A stretch of DNA of 64,000 bases from Dromaius novaehollandiae (lineage: Eukaryota; Chordata; Aves; Casuariiformes; Dromaiidae), in assembly GCF_036370855.1 (NCBI RefSeq), contig NC_088099.1, forward strand, positions 142,183,017-142,247,016, read 5' to 3'. Each line of letters starts with the position of its first letter. Positions within the stretch are counted from its first letter, which is position 1. Positions 27,201 through 42,200 of the stretch are shown here, piece by piece. The notes below the pieces were generated by a model. That model did no database searches, was not told the DNA's origin, and saw nothing but the letters and a program-made list of their open reading frames with translations. Made by a program: the position numbers and the translations under genes.

Positions 27201-30200
27201 TTCTCTTCTGCCCCCACCTTTTCTGACTATGGCTGGAAAGTTTTAACTGTGGGTTTTTTTTTTTTTTTTTGTTGAAACTTTCACACAATTCTTCTCTTCT
27301 ATAAAGGTGTTTTTGTTATTAATTTAAATTTTTGTATTTCAGTGCAAATACACACAACTAAAAATGTCTCCTGGAATTTGCAGGTGTGGCCCAATGGTAT
27401 TGCTCCACCTGGAGCACTGAATCAGAGTTGCCACGGTTACTGCTTACCGCCTCTCTTTTTGAGACCTGTGAGACTCAGCTTATCTTGCTAATTATTTGGG
27501 CAAAAGTCTCCTTAAAGTGCTTCCTGGTCTGTGCCTTGCGAGCGTCTCTCTTGCTGGTGAACCCAGAGAATAGGTTCGTGCCGAATGAAACACAACCAAA
27601 GCTTTGCATGTTTAACTGGCAGCAGCTAAGAGCTGTTGCTTCTCATAGAAGGGAGAAAGAAGACGGGAAAGTTGCTGAGAAGCCACACCGTTAGTGTGGG
27701 AGTGCGTGAGCTGGCTTGGTGCGCTGCAGCACCTTCCAAACATCTACTCAGCCCAGCCCTGTAGTGCTGGGGCAACTGGGGACTGTATTTTGATGCTCCA
27801 GCATCATCTGGCAGCGCCCTGTATAGCAGGGCAATGGCGGTGAAGGATTACGGTTCTTACGGTGTTTTGTCTCTTTTTGTCTCCTTCTCTCAAAACTACA
27901 TCTGCTTCAAATTTTGCATTATGCTAACATCTCATTATGGTGTTATATAAAATTTTTTGAATGCTTTATTTTCTTTTGTGTGCTGTGACAGCATTCACAA
28001 TCAGTGTAATATTAATGAATAATATACTCTGTTTAATGAATCCAAAAAGAGCTTGCATAGTTCGTACTAAACAAGGAGAATCTGAAGATTATGCTTGAAG
28101 TTCTAGAAATGGACGGGCCTGAAGCTGCTGCGAGCAGATAGTTAGTACAGTGTCTGTGTTAGCAAGTCTTACAGCCTAGCAGGAGTGGATTTGTGGAGCA
28201 AAACAAGTTGTGTTGAGGATTTAATGTTTACACTGTGTGCATTTCTTAAGGGTTTTCTTTGGACTAGCTCTGGTTTGGCCCAGAGGACTGGATACCCATT
28301 AGCAGTAGGGGTGTATCTCCCAGATTAGTGTCATCCAAAAGGAATCCAGTTTGTACGTTCCAAGGCCACAGTGCAATGTGAACCAAAGCATGTTAAGTGG
28401 GGCAGATCAGGAGATTCAGAAGTAGACTCCTGATCTGAAATAAGATACTAATGTAGACAAATCCCAAGTTTGCGCTGTAAAATGGAAATAGGAAAAAATA
28501 GGAAATATTTCATGTTTTAGCCGAGCAGTTAATGGATCCGTTACAACCTTTTCATTCTATATTCTTCAAAATGTTCATGTACATAGTGAACTTTCATAGC
28601 AGAGTATCCTTTTTAATAGTATTTGAAGAGAGAATACAGACTTTTTGGTGGGGAGATAATGTTACAATACTAAAGCATTTAAAGGAAGTATAATGTTTTT
28701 CTTTCTGGATTTCTAGGTCAGTGTTGTCAAGGCTATAGGAGTGAGGATGCATACATAGTTGTATATATATAGTTCATTCAAGTGTTGATTAACTTTGAGA
28801 TTAGACTATTTGCAGAGAATGTATTTAGAAACTTCCTGGCTACATGTACTTATGAGGAGAGATGAATGATTATTGAAGATCTGTTTTTTGAAAGTATCAT
28901 GCAGCTATATCTCATTTGAGTCCTTTTGTGAGGAGGAAAAGACAGTATAAGAATGCTGGGAGGGAAATGATATTTCAATGTTGCACATCAGGTTTTAAGT
29001 ATACAATGCAGACTTTTCACACCATAGACATTCTTTTATACCTAAGCAATAACTTTCAAAGCACAAAGAGGTTGATATTGGTTATTTTTAAAAAAGAAAA
29101 GGGTAAAAAAAGATCCTGAATCTTCCTAAAATAATTGCATTACAGAATTGATTCCATAGTTCTTGTCTTAGTTTTCTAATAAAGCTGCATCAGAGTTAAC
29201 TTAAAATAAAAACAGTGCATTAAAAGATAACAGCATTGAGTATTGTAAACAAATGCCATGCTATATCTGCTATTTTTACAGTGAAATTTTGTTTGTTTCC
29301 TGCTTTTGTATCATAAACATTTAAATAAGCTGCTATTTCAGTATAGTTTCATGTTAGTCATTTTTGTTCTTTGCTTAATTAAAGAAATTAATTATGCTAT
29401 TATTGTATTGGAATCCACAACACTCATTTCCCATGAACATTTTCTTTCACTGTTGGAAGTTTTAGATGTATTTACAGTATCTCATTTGTAGCAGATGTTC
29501 TTCCATTACAGGGATTGGGAGTAAATCTTGTCATACTGATGCTCTGCCTGCTTTTGGTAGGAAATTCTGGCTGATGTCTGCACAGCAGTAAGGCTTTTAT
29601 CTCAACATTTCTGTCATATTGCATATGTAATTTTATATTAAAACAAATGGTTATCTAATGCTTCCCTTACCTGGAAGTTTAATTAACATCTTACTGCACA
29701 GCTTTAATCTTAATCATATTTTACAAATGACCAGCTGAAATTCCCAGGAATCCAGTATTTTATCCTGAGGAAAGATGGCGAAGAACTGCACGCAACTGAT
29801 TAACACAAAACTGTTGATGTTTAAAAAAACAAAAAGTAAATTTTGTTAATGATACTTGTATAGATTCTCCAGCGAAACTGGAGATTATTGAGCAGATGAT
29901 GCCTAAGTCAATCTTGTCACTTCTAATGGTGCCTTTTTTAATTGCCTTTTTACATGAAATGTATAAATACAAAAGCATGTGTTGCCTTTTTTCTTTCCCT
30001 GTGAAGTAAGCTGCAGTTGGATATATAACAAAAATTTCTCATCAAAGATGCAATGCACTATACAAAAAGCAATGGCAAAGATATTAGTCTTTGAGTAGGA
30101 AATGACTGCATATCACTAATCTTATCTTGAGTAGTCAATTCAAATACGCATTGCAGTACAAACATGTTAATTTGATTTCATGTGCATCTCTAAGCAAAAG

Positions 30201-33200
30201 AATGCCAAGTTTGCAAACTAAACCATCAGCAGTCAGGAAATATTAAAATGGTGTGGCCTGTAAGGGCTGTGACTGGTTTCTGTAGGAGTCTGGGGAAGAC
30301 GCTGCTTCGCTTTGTTACTGAATACAGACACATAATGCATGTTGCCTGGCTTCAGTGGACTGTGTCCTCTGAGCTCTGCCCCACCTTAGTTTGGAGGGTC
30401 CCCTGTGACTATAATACTGTTTATTTCACTAACTGTTCTGGGAGGGAAAGTTTCAAATGCTTAGACTGCTGTCTTTTTTTTTTTTTTCCTCCCCCCACCC
30501 CCCAATATTTCCATTTGTTCAACTTTCAGTTCTCTATTTCTTACGTTCATTTCACACGTACCTCTGTTCCTGTCTTCTGAGGAACCCAAATTCTCAATTT
30601 CTGCAGTACAGTTAAGCTGTAGTAGGAGTGCATTTTTCGAACAGGAAGAAAAACTGCATGAGAAACCAAAAAGATATTCTCAGAGACTTATACATTGTAA
30701 AGAATAAAGTATCAACACAAGTCCTTTCAGTTCATTTGGGAATTTATTTGAGTTTGAGGATATGAATGGTAGCAAGAAGTGTGTTTTTTCTGAATTGCAC
30801 AACTTCAATTCACTGCAAACTACTCCTTTTAAATTATAGGAGTTTGGCAGAAATATATCCATATATCTATGGATACGTAACTCTTTGCAGTTCCTATAGC
30901 ACTAAATCCCTGCAGCTAATGCATTAATTCTAAATTTATAGTAGCATAACAAATACAAGTGGAAACTGTTCAGGAGATGAGGAGGTTGCAAATGATGAGC
31001 CAAAGGACTAAGGAGGATCCAAAATTTGTCAGTTAGAATTAAAGTTTGATTGAAATTTAATGCAAGATAACTTCAGCTGACAAGCATCATGGTGTAAACA
31101 AGTCAAGTTTACTCTTTCTAGCTTACAGGATGGACAGGAATTTTAAAAGTAGAATGAAGAAAGGAAGTTTAAATGGTCAGAGTGCGTTGTCTCAATTAAA
31201 GCATGATAAAGAATATTTAGAAACATATGATATAGAGGAAGAGCTATCCTGATAATTGTGGTTCAAGAGAAATATTCTGTTCAATCTGCTTATGTAGCAT
31301 TATGCACCATATTATGTTCTAACTTAAGGTAGTTTAGAAAAAGCTATCTCTTTGTAGCCATTCTGTTATGGCAGTTCAATTTTATACAAATCTGTTTTTA
31401 GGGGTTTATAGCTTGGCTGTTAAAGCTAATGGCAGAGACTTAAATTGACATAAGAGAGTTCAGCTTGAATGCAGATACGTCTGCATTTTTTTTGTGGGCA
31501 ATAATTACTTGCTTTAACAGCAGAAAATAACAGCTGCTTAAATGTGTTGGTTTTCACTGTGGATTTTTGTTTTTTATTTTTTTATTTCAATGGTCAAGTT
31601 GATTTCTCTTTAGGACACAGTTTGTATTTAATTCAGTCCCAAGATACGTGTTTCCCTTCCAAACAGAAGTTTTAAAGTTACATTTTGAAATAGTGATGGA
31701 GAAATTTGCATCTACCAGGTTTTTTTTGTGCACTTTTACAATACCCATCACTTAACTATATGTTCTTATTACTGGTTTTAGTCAAACCGAAGTTTAAAAC
31801 GAGGTTTTCATTTAAGAGCAATTATTTGCTCTTTGGTTTCAGTACTTAGATAATCTTGATGTTCTTCATCTGAAACCCACAAGTTCAGATAGCTGGAATG
31901 CAGAAACTCATCTTGTTTAAGCTGGACCTGTTGATGAAGAAGGCCACTTAATTTGGGGTGGGAAGGGGAATCCATTTGGCTAACCATCTCGAAAGTGCAT
32001 GAATTCCAGTGAATCTCAAAGGAGAAGCTTATTTCAGCACTGCAGGCTTAGTTTTGTACTCTGAATTTATATGCGGTTAGTCATTTGAATCTGAGATTCT
32101 TTCTGTTTTGAGAGAGGGAGATCCTGGGCATACAGCTGGAAAGGAAGCTTGTAGGGGGCTAAACTCCTGAAATGAAGGCTACTACTTTAGGTTAGCTTTC
32201 ATGTTAGTCTGAGCATCTCATTTACTGTCTGGGTTTCAAATATGTAGACTCTTACAGCTGTTTTTCCCGGAGATATCATACTTTTCAAGTGTTAGAGCAG
32301 TGTTTTTTCACACTTTTTCCCCTTCATTTTTCTCTGCAATTTGGTGGGACAGGTTTACTGCTATAACATTTCCCTTGCCCTGTGTCATGTTCCCCCCACA
32401 CCCTGGCCTGTCTTTGTTTTTTCAGTCTGTGATGAAACTCAGAAGATATTTGGACTGATTAATGTCTTCTGACACTATGGCTTTTTTCCTCTTTGTATTT
32501 TTTTTTCCACTCCAGACTCTGTATGGGAGCAGTAGGGGCTTATGGCTTTTGTTTGTTTGTTTTGACTTGTTTTCTTTTGTTTCTAACATGGCTTCATATA
32601 AGCCTGTGTGTGAGAAAGGCCCCAACTGCAGTGGAGCTGCTGGTAGAGCCGGTATCTTCTTGTCCACTGCTTAGGTCAGTCAACTGTGAGACATGAATCA
32701 AAACGAATTAATTCAAGTGTTCATGGAACGACTTGTTGTCTCTTTCTGCCTGCTAGTAAGACCAGGTAGCATCTCACAGGGTTTGAGTGCAATAGAGAGA
32801 GACTGACTAAGGTCAAAGGGACTGGGCTTTGTGCTTTGAAAATGCAATAAAATTATGTGGATGAGTCTGTCAAAATCAGAGACCAACCAAGTAGTTAAGC
32901 CGTTCTTTGAACATTGAAGGAATTTTTAGAATCATTGAAGATGGAAAGTCACCTCAGAAACTGGAGGTTGTTTATAGAGTATTTGCAGTGTGGAGCAGTC
33001 TGACTCATTTGGTGACTAGGTGGCTGGTTTAGATTGCAACCAGTGAATCTTTAAGCACATTTTCAGCGAGGAAAGCAAGAGACTCATTTGCACTTAACTA
33101 GAAAGCTGATAAAAAGGTTCCATGTTTCCATGTTTCTATTTAACCTAAAATTTACCTATAGTTTAACATATCTCATGTCCCATTTATCAAAGACTCTATT

Positions 33201-36200
33201 CTGGATTTTTTTAAATGTTTATTTTTATCTTGAGCCTTGCCTTTTCTTTTTCTTTTTTTTTAAAGTTAAATCCAGTTCCTGCCCAGATCTTAAGCTGCAA
33301 AACTAAATTTGTCATATATTTTGGGTTAATACCACTTAACTTGTATTAATGGTGTTAAAAAGCTCCTGTCCATTTGTCATATTATTTATAAAATTATCAT
33401 AGTATTTATAAAAGGTGATCATACAATCTTGATTAGACAAGTGATCTTTAGGGAGTCACAAAAGCAGCAAGCAATGTACTAAGTTAGTTTTCTGACAAAC
33501 AAACTTGCTTTGGTGCAGGCAGCATGGATTAGTGCATGAGCTGCTTTGTGTCTGTCTTTCAGCGCTCTGCCTGTTTATTAACCAGCTCTTGTAACTGATG
33601 TGGACAAACTTTATGTCGAATTTTGTTAGATTGTGCCTGTTTCAACTTAAAACTTCAGGTTGGAATAGGAATGAATAATAGTTATTTAAGAGAAATCTAA
33701 GAAATATGAAAGCATACTGGTGCACTAAGGAAAAAGTTATTTACTCATACACTGTGTTAATCACCTTTGAAATTTTTTAGTCTATTTATGTTCCCATATC
33801 TTAATGGAAGTTACTGTTCTATTATCTGATATATTGATAGTCTAGTGGACCCTGTTTATATGGTTACATATGACATAGTTGTTGAGGTCGTATAAGAAAC
33901 ATTGCTGACTCCTTTCTGAAATTTTTAGGCTGTTACTAGCACTTAAGTGACATCTGAGCACACTCTTTCGGTGACAATTTTCAATAAAAAAGGAAGGAAG
34001 TAATAATCTGAGAGGTCTGTCAAGTTCATCCTTCATGTAACAAATTATTATTGAGAAGGAAATATAAAATAAAACCTCATTTGATATTATAGTACTTGGA
34101 TCCGAGTTCTGACTTCATCAGACATTAGTGCCTCTTGAATTTTTGAAGTTGGTTTGAAAATAAATGTGACATCACTTTGTATCGAAAGGTGTTAGGTCAC
34201 AGAGCATATTTATATTAAAAAAATTACTAAGTCCTCCATTTTGGACATTGACTTAAGTTCTTTCTTAATCTGATTTCTTTAAAGTCAGTGTACAGAATTT
34301 GAATGTGAGTACCATTTTAGTATGCTTCTGGTTATTACAGATTTACAATTTATTTTTGTCAGTGCTCTTTTGTGAATACATTGCACTTCTTTCTATCACT
34401 TCAGCATTATGTCAATATTTGCATGTTTTGTTATTGTATTTTTACCAGAACTTCTCTCACAGGAGGTTTTTTTTTTTTTTTTTGGGGGGGGGGGGTGTCT
34501 TTTTTCTTTTTCCTGGTCTTTATGCATGGCCAGCTTGTATGTAATTCAAACTTTGGGGGTAGTGGCGGGAGGAAGCTTCTCTTCCCCTTCTCCTTCACAC
34601 TGAATGTCAAACTTAATCTTCTCCCAGACACTTTGACTCCCTTCAACCAAATTTTAATATCAGCTTTTCCATATTTCTAAATGTTTGTGAATTCCTTTTT
34701 TATGCTGTTCTTCTTCAGTGTTCAATAACAACTACAGCAATAATTAAACATGCTAGTAAATTCTTTTTGAAGGTATAAAAATGGTGAATGAGCTCTACTA
34801 TAATTTGAAAGATGAAATCTCAATAGGAGATTTTTAACTTAAAAGGTCTTGAAATGTTTTCCTTAAGGTTAATTGTAATAATAGAAAACAAGGCAAAATC
34901 TGAAATGTGCTTCTGTGGAATCATCAGTTGCAAGTAAAATTGCTTCACAACAAAGATGAGGGTTTTTTAATAAATTTAGAACTAAATATTACTAAAAAAA
35001 CAAAATTATCAATTTGGAGATTTTTTCTCTTATAGGGGGATTTTATGTTCCTCCCTAATACAATACTTTTTGAAAAGAATAGTTTTTGTTTTAAAGTACT
35101 TTTCTTGAACTTGAGGGTAGCTGCAGTGTTTGAGAGCTTATTTTTTCTTCTTTATTGAGACGAAGCAACTTGTATGTAAGTATTTATTATATGTAAATAT
35201 CTATAGTTAATACTTGAAAAAAACACTGGGGAAGGTAAAAACAAAACTCTTTTAAGATTCCAGGGATTGAGGAAGAGGAGTAAACTTTGTGTTTTCTACA
35301 AATTCTGATCATCAGACTTCTAATTATGTTGTGTGGATCTTTTGGGAAGTAAAAAAAATTGTCATTGCCTATTTGTTGCCAACCTCAGGAACAATTTCTG
35401 AAGCGTTTTATTTGTAACCACTGTAGCTGAGGAGCACCACGATGCTTGTTAAGATATATCTGGTTTAGATCAACTTTAAGTTTAATACAATAGGAATTTG
35501 AATATTCTTTGTGTGTTAAGGTTCTTTTTACCCCCAAATGACACACTTCTTCATCTAGGAGGAGATGGGGAAAATGCATTAAAATAAACCTTTCCTGGAG
35601 AAGAAAATAACAGTTGAAGCAAAGTGCTGCAAAAAAAAAATCTAAAATGTCCGAAGTTCATCAAAGCTCTAACTGCTATCCATATTTTACCTAACTGCTA
35701 CTCCCTCTTTAACTTTCTAGTATGTTCAATTGTTCCTAATACGTTAATGATGCTTGTTTTTATTTTCATTATATAATAACTGTTTCTCTAGTTTTCCTCA
35801 AAGTTTTACACTAAAATGGGCCTAGGGCCTTTAATATTTAATGTTAATTAAAATAAGTTCAGTTTTGTTCTTTTTGTTCTGTAAAAGGGTATCTGAAGAA
35901 TTTTTACAAATTTTATCTTGGAAATTAGCTTATTCATTATGTTTAATTTTAGGAAATGGTGCTCTTGCAGAACATTCTGAAAATGTGCATATTTCAGGAG
36001 TGTCAACGGGTAAGTCATCTTTCGTAATGTTTAAATTTCATGCATGACTTAAATAGTAAATATTGAAAGCCACCTGGTATCTTATGAAGAGATATTTGGC
36101 TATAAAAATTATTACTGCCTTTTGCAGCATGTAATAAGGAATGAAGCAACTGGAACATGGAAAAATTCTCATAAGATAAAATTGATACCTGCATGCTCGT

Positions 36201-39200
36201 GAACAGATTATGGCTTTCTAAGTGGACTGCTTAATTATTTTTCCATACAAACATTGAACTAAGAGAAAAGTTGGTTTAAGTTGAATTGGTATTTTCTTTC
36301 CGCAGTGAAGTTTTTGTGAAATGAAATTTATTGAAATGTAATTTTGGACACTTACTATCAAATAATAAAAATCCAGGAGTTATGCATTTCAGCTGATTAG
36401 ATTGAAGCAGTAACTGAAACTACTATACACTTGACTGCACAGTTTCTTTAATAAAAGAAAAAGAAGAAATTTAGAACTCCTAAAACTGAGAAACTGTATT
36501 CTCCGAGCATCTCATCAGGGTACAATAGCGACTGACATTGTTCAAAGGTTGCTACGTTCTTTTCTAGCAAACCAAACCCAGGGCTTCGTTACCGTTCTGC
36601 TGTTGTATGCAAGTCTTGGGCCTCATCTGGGCAACAGCTGCAGTTGGGAATATTCCGTACTACTGATGTGGATGCAAGGCTATTAAGGCATTAGGTGATA
36701 CCAGTGCGTAGTCTTTGTTCTTCAGATCTTAAACAGCATCAGCTAAGCTGCAGATGGTATTTTACATTTCTATAATACAGATATATTCAGAGTGTATGGA
36801 GTTAGGGAAGTGAGGACTCTCAATGGGTAGAAGAATGTAAGCCTGATGATTTTCCTAGGAAAACTCCTACTAATCTCTGGAAACCAAAGTGATTTTTGAA
36901 ACCCTTCTCCTAAAATAAGAGTCAATAAACAAACTCCTCCTTTTGACTGCAGTTTGCACATCTTGCTGTAGGTATTCATGCACTGTAGCTTCAAATGTTG
37001 AATTGCTATTTGTATACACAGTTAAATTTTTAGATGTATGTACTGTCAGTGGATGGTCTCTGTCACACCATACTACCTTCTCTTTCCCTTTCATATTTTG
37101 CCACACAAAGACATGTCAAAGTCTAATTGTAGTAGCTCTTTGCTACCCATTCTTCTGCTGAATCATCAAGAGTGTTGCTTTTCAGCAGCAATAATGCACC
37201 AAGTGTCATATACAGTATATTTATGGCACACTGTAAGTAACAGCACGGTTGCTTGCCGCTCTTTGAACAATTGTTGCTGAAATTGGGTTGTATCTAGCAA
37301 CGAAGACAGCCTAAAAACTAGCTATGCAGTTTTCAGGATATGTTTTAATGACCCCTCACCCTTGTGTTTACTGCAGCGGTGCATGTCACGGGTCGCGGCA
37401 CAGGCAGAAAAGCCTTTGCTGGGCCAGAGGTGAACCAAGTTTGTGGCTCTGCTTTCAGTCCTTTGGTCAGCATGCTGCCGCAGGCGGTGCCGGGAGGAGG
37501 AGAACACAATGTACTTTTCTGTGCAAGATAACAGCAGCTGGTAGAGAGACCTTTAGCTCCTGAGAGGAAAGATCCACTTTCCAGCTGGGAGAAGAATAAA
37601 TATCAACACTGTTCAAGTTTCTTTCTTAATGTAAAGTGAAAGTTCTTCGGTGTAGAATTTGGGGGGTTGTGGTTAATGAAACCTTGAAGAAAGTGTGAAG
37701 GCAGGCCCAATGGCGTTCTCCTCACGTTTGTATGTGTAGACGTCTCGCAATATAGGTGCGTAGTCCCAGTATAAAAGATGAGGATGGACTGTATATGATT
37801 TGTGAATTCCTTTGAAATAATCTGTGGGTTTCCCAAACATTTTTTTTTTTAATTTGCAGATCATAGTTCCATTAAACATACCTGAACAACTTTCATTTAT
37901 CGGGAGAATTTTAAGTCAAGAGAATTTTAAGTCAAATAGAACCAAAGACATCTCACTTTTAATCTTTCTAGATCCTGCTTTGACTTGGTGTTGAGACCAA
38001 GCAAGAGATGTTCTTAGACAGTTGCTACTGAGAAAGGATTTGTCTTGATCGTAAATTTCCTGTCATGCTGCCACTGTAAAGCTACATGACCAACCTAACT
38101 AAATTATGTTTTAATAGCACAGACTTCTGTAGTCTCTGGTATTTATGCTTCTGCTCTGTGTTATACATGCCAATGTGCAGGTACACTTCTAATATGTGAG
38201 AACGCATTTTCTACCAACAGCAATAAAGGAATGTTTCCTCTTGTGTATGAGCTATCTCTAATGAACTAGTGTTTATGCCTTTAAACCTTGAAAAATTGAG
38301 AAATATTTTGAGGCAAAAAGCATGTACTATGTCTGATCTTTCAGGTCTGTCTTTGGGGTAAGGAGCACCATAAGTGTTCAGCTGCAAAATCATTTTCTTT
38401 CACCACCACCCCTCTTTTTTAAGGCTTCAACACTGGGAAAACATGTTGTTCACAACAGCACAAATTGCTATGACTCCTTTTTATCCATTGTGTCTCTGTA
38501 TTGCAGAGCAAAGGGCATTTTAAATTAAAGCTTTTCAGCTTGACTTGGAGGCAAAGATTCCTTTGCCGCCTTCCCCAGTAGAGCTCCAGATCAGACTTGA
38601 GGTGGGTCCTGAGAGTTACAAATGCAATAATTATCCTCCCTATTTATGGTTTAGACTTTATCACCACATTATTCTCTTTTTACTCTAAGCTGTTTTAAAC
38701 ACCTTCAGATCATTTATCCAGCTGCATTCATGTCCTTACCATGTCCAATATAATGCATACCTTATCATCTTGTAGTTCACATTGAAAGCTAATTCTTTTA
38801 TCTTTTCAACTAATCTCCTGGCATTACTGTGAAGATAAATCCTTAATCTCCCTTTCCCTGCTTTTCTGAAGTGTCTGTTTTCCTTGACATGTTGTTCACC
38901 GTTATTACAGGTACTTTATTTCTCTAGATCTTGCTAGGCAATTCTTGCATAGGTTTCTTGATTATTTGCTTGTTATAGCTTGCAAATCGAATGTTGTTCC
39001 ATAATATTTTCATTAGCCCTCTTTTCTGTTTACTAGTCAACATCCCGTAGGTAATTTATGGTCACACTCTAATGTGGGAAGGTGAACAAATTTCTGAAAG
39101 AAGAAAATAAGGAAAACTTTTCTACAGCATGTGCTTAAAAAGTCTATTAGAAAATCCATGTATACCAGAAAGCCATGTGCACAGCTGATCCTCTTAGCAG

Positions 39201-42200
39201 TTTTTTTTGACCACTGTGTTGCACCTTAGTCTGTGAAACATCTTCAGTCCTAATTACAGCATTGCAATCTACTGAACAGAGATATGAGGACAAAGTAACA
39301 AACAGAATTACAAATAAAGTTAATAAAAGCTCGTAAAGGAAAGAGCGTAAAACAGGAGAGGCATGAGCAGAGTTGTACCAAAGAATGTAGTGGTGTAGAG
39401 GGAATTGAGAGGAATGCCAGCAGAGACAACGCCTATCTATAAATGCGTTGTACAGGAGGGATTCAGTCCCTCCCAAGAAGTTTTCTAGCCACCAGCATGA
39501 GACTTGAAGATAGTTTGGACTTGCATCACTGTGTATCTTCACTTCTATACAATGCTGCTTTCTCAATTTGTGTGTTGTGCTGCTGGCTCAGTTACAATCT
39601 CATCTCCTTTTTTCTGACTCTGCTAATTTTCATTCTGCTGTTTGTCTATGCATTTCATAATGCTTTTTGTAAATGACCACAGGGCTGGTCTGTCTTCCTG
39701 TAAATTTAAATTCCCACAGACATAACTGACCTGTACCGTGGTCAGATGCCTAGACTGCTGCTAGCAACTGCAACTGAAATTTGAAGTGCAGAATCTCCAC
39801 AACTTAGTGAAAAAAATGTTTCTATCTCTATTGACAAACTTTCTGAAAGCTTTATGCATTGTCAGTTGAGTTGGTTTTTGATTCCCTTCTTGATTCACAT
39901 TCTCCATGTTTATCAGAACATGAATAAAATGTGCATTAAAATATTCTTGTCAAAAGCTTTAGAAGAAACACATGCTAATTGAGCAGAAGTTTAGGAATGA
40001 TTTAAAAAGCTTGCTATTTATTTTATATAGTAGATGCCCTTAAAACTGTATTATTTTAAAAAGGCCTACTTGATTTTTAAAAGTCTTTTTGAGAAATAAT
40101 TCTCTCTGCAAAATGACAGTGCAGCTTCTACACAATAATCTTAGCTTTTATAAATCCTTACACTGGTGGGAGATTTCTGTTGTCTCCTTGGTTAAGTAAG
40201 AGATTTAAGTGCATGAAAGTGTACCAAGTATGCAGGTGTACTTAGCTTATGTAGCTACTCTTTGGTTAAGGAAGTTGTCATTTATTTTTCATGGCCAGTC
40301 CCTGTTACTTCTTGCACCCTCACTCTTTCACGTGGAGACTTTCTTTAGCTCTCGCTTTTCTCTCTTCTACAGTATATTGTTCATTCCCTGTGATCATGAC
40401 CCTTGCTTCCTCATGCGCTCCTTACTCCGCGCTCTTGCTTTTCATGTTGGACAGTGCTGGAAACAGGCATGTTTGCCATCAGCTGTTTGGTGCTGGTTTC
40501 ACAGTGGAAACAGAGAAAAAGCCATGTTAAGTAAGAGAATAAAGAAAACTTAAGGAGATAACTGGTATTTCAGATACAGGTTAAAACGTGAATCTGAGTA
40601 AGACTGGAAGTTGATAGGGTACCTGCAAATGTTAGCCTGCTGTGCAGGATTTCCATGTGGAGTTTCTTGCATTGAAACTTGCATAGCGAGTGAACACTAT
40701 TGCTTGTGCCACTTCTGCAGGGATCGCTCCAGTAAGCGAGTTACAGTTGTCAGGGTGCATAGTGCCAGCATGGGAAGTGGCAAGGCTGATTTTGTAGTAG
40801 TTGCTAGCTGTGTTTGGAGGTCCCTGTTCAACAGACACATGCCACATGTACACTTACAGCATGCTTAGGGGTTTTTGAGGTGAACTTTGTAATCCACTGA
40901 GAACCTATGCTCATTCAGTCTTATTTTGATGTTCCAGTGTGAGATTTTCTTTAAGTTGTCGTCAGAGCAGGCAAATTTAAAAGCTTCCTTAGTGGCTCTC
41001 TGACAACCTCATATATCAGGTTTTAAATATCCCGACTCAGAGGAATGTTGTAATGGTGTAAAATTCATCTGGAGGCAACTTATTTTAAGCTGAGCACTAT
41101 TTCAGTAGTAACCAAATTTGTATGGAGTTGCTTGCCAAGATTTGCAAGTTGGGTATAAAATGGTTTACACACGTTTTTCCTTTTTTCTGTGTGTAATTTT
41201 TTTCATACCTGCTCAAAATGTTATCTAACTTAAACATTAATTTGTGAATAACTACTTTTTCTTGCCAGTCCTTCCATTTCTTGTCTAAACAGATGCAAAG
41301 TGTATCCAGACCATTCACACAGAAGTTGTGTTCCAAAATGTCATGGTGTTAGAGCACCACCTACAGGGTTTACTGCAAATTAAAACAATTTCAGCAAATA
41401 GTTAATTGAATATTCCAATAAAAGAATATGTATTTTGAAATGTTTGTTTCTTTCCAAAGTGTTTGAGCAGTTCCTAAATTCTATAGCCAAGTGTATTAAT
41501 ACTTATCTGTAAACGAATTAAGTTCCAGTATGAAACATTTGCAAACTTCTTAAAGTAATGTTTTCTTAAAACTGCAGTTGAAAAATATAAATTTGTTGAA
41601 ATTTGTTCTGATAAAGAGAATGCAGGAAAATCTGACAGCATTTTTCTTTTGATCCTTTTAAGTCTGTTTTCAGGAGCATATTTTTTATGCTATGTTAAAA
41701 TATTTTTCAATAATAATTTAATAATTTAACTATATATTGCCTTGTGTTAGAGCTAGTCAATTTCCAGTCCCTGTGCTCTTCAAAAAATGACCTGAAGAAA
41801 GGACTTGATTGTGGAGGAAAAAGAGAAATCAATAACCTGTTTGCAAATTATTCCTATGACAAATACAGTCCATTCTTAGTACCAGTTGCTCGTGTTTGTT
41901 CACCACATCAGTTCTGATCTGTTTTACTCAAATATATATTTAAAATTGAATTTTTAACATTCTTAACATCTTTTGATGATCAGAAAATAATGAAAATGCC
42001 TCCAGATCTTAAATAGGTCTTGTGTTTGAACTACTTCTGTGCATAACTGATTGTACTATCAATAAACTTCTAGAGCTCACAGGTTTTGGAGTAGTCCTGA
42101 TGAAACTTAAAAATAAAAGCAAGGAGGGGAATTATTTTTAATGTGTTTTCTGACCTTTGAAACTTCATGGGTCAAAATTTCAAGCTCTGTAGTTGGGAGT

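Larger units (their letters stand above)
8494..35952 (+). other. LRP12: LRP12 intron 1 (27.5 kb)
   Basis: The intron runs from GTAGGT to TTTTAG. The first 500 nt belong to the CpG island; the rest is ordinary AT-rich sequence with homopolymers and short repeats. I see no exon, RNA gene or intact mobile element in it. A long first intron is typical of this gene and often holds enhancers, but none can be identified from sequence alone. Confidence 0.85.

Noticed and set aside
27386-27694. A 102-codon frame in intron 1.
   Set aside because: No recognisable domain, no matching splice structure, and a frame this long occurs by chance in 27 kb of intron.
32925-32965. TTTAGAATCATTGAAGATGG, like the reverse complement of a CR1 tail.
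   Set aside because: Too short and diverged to call.
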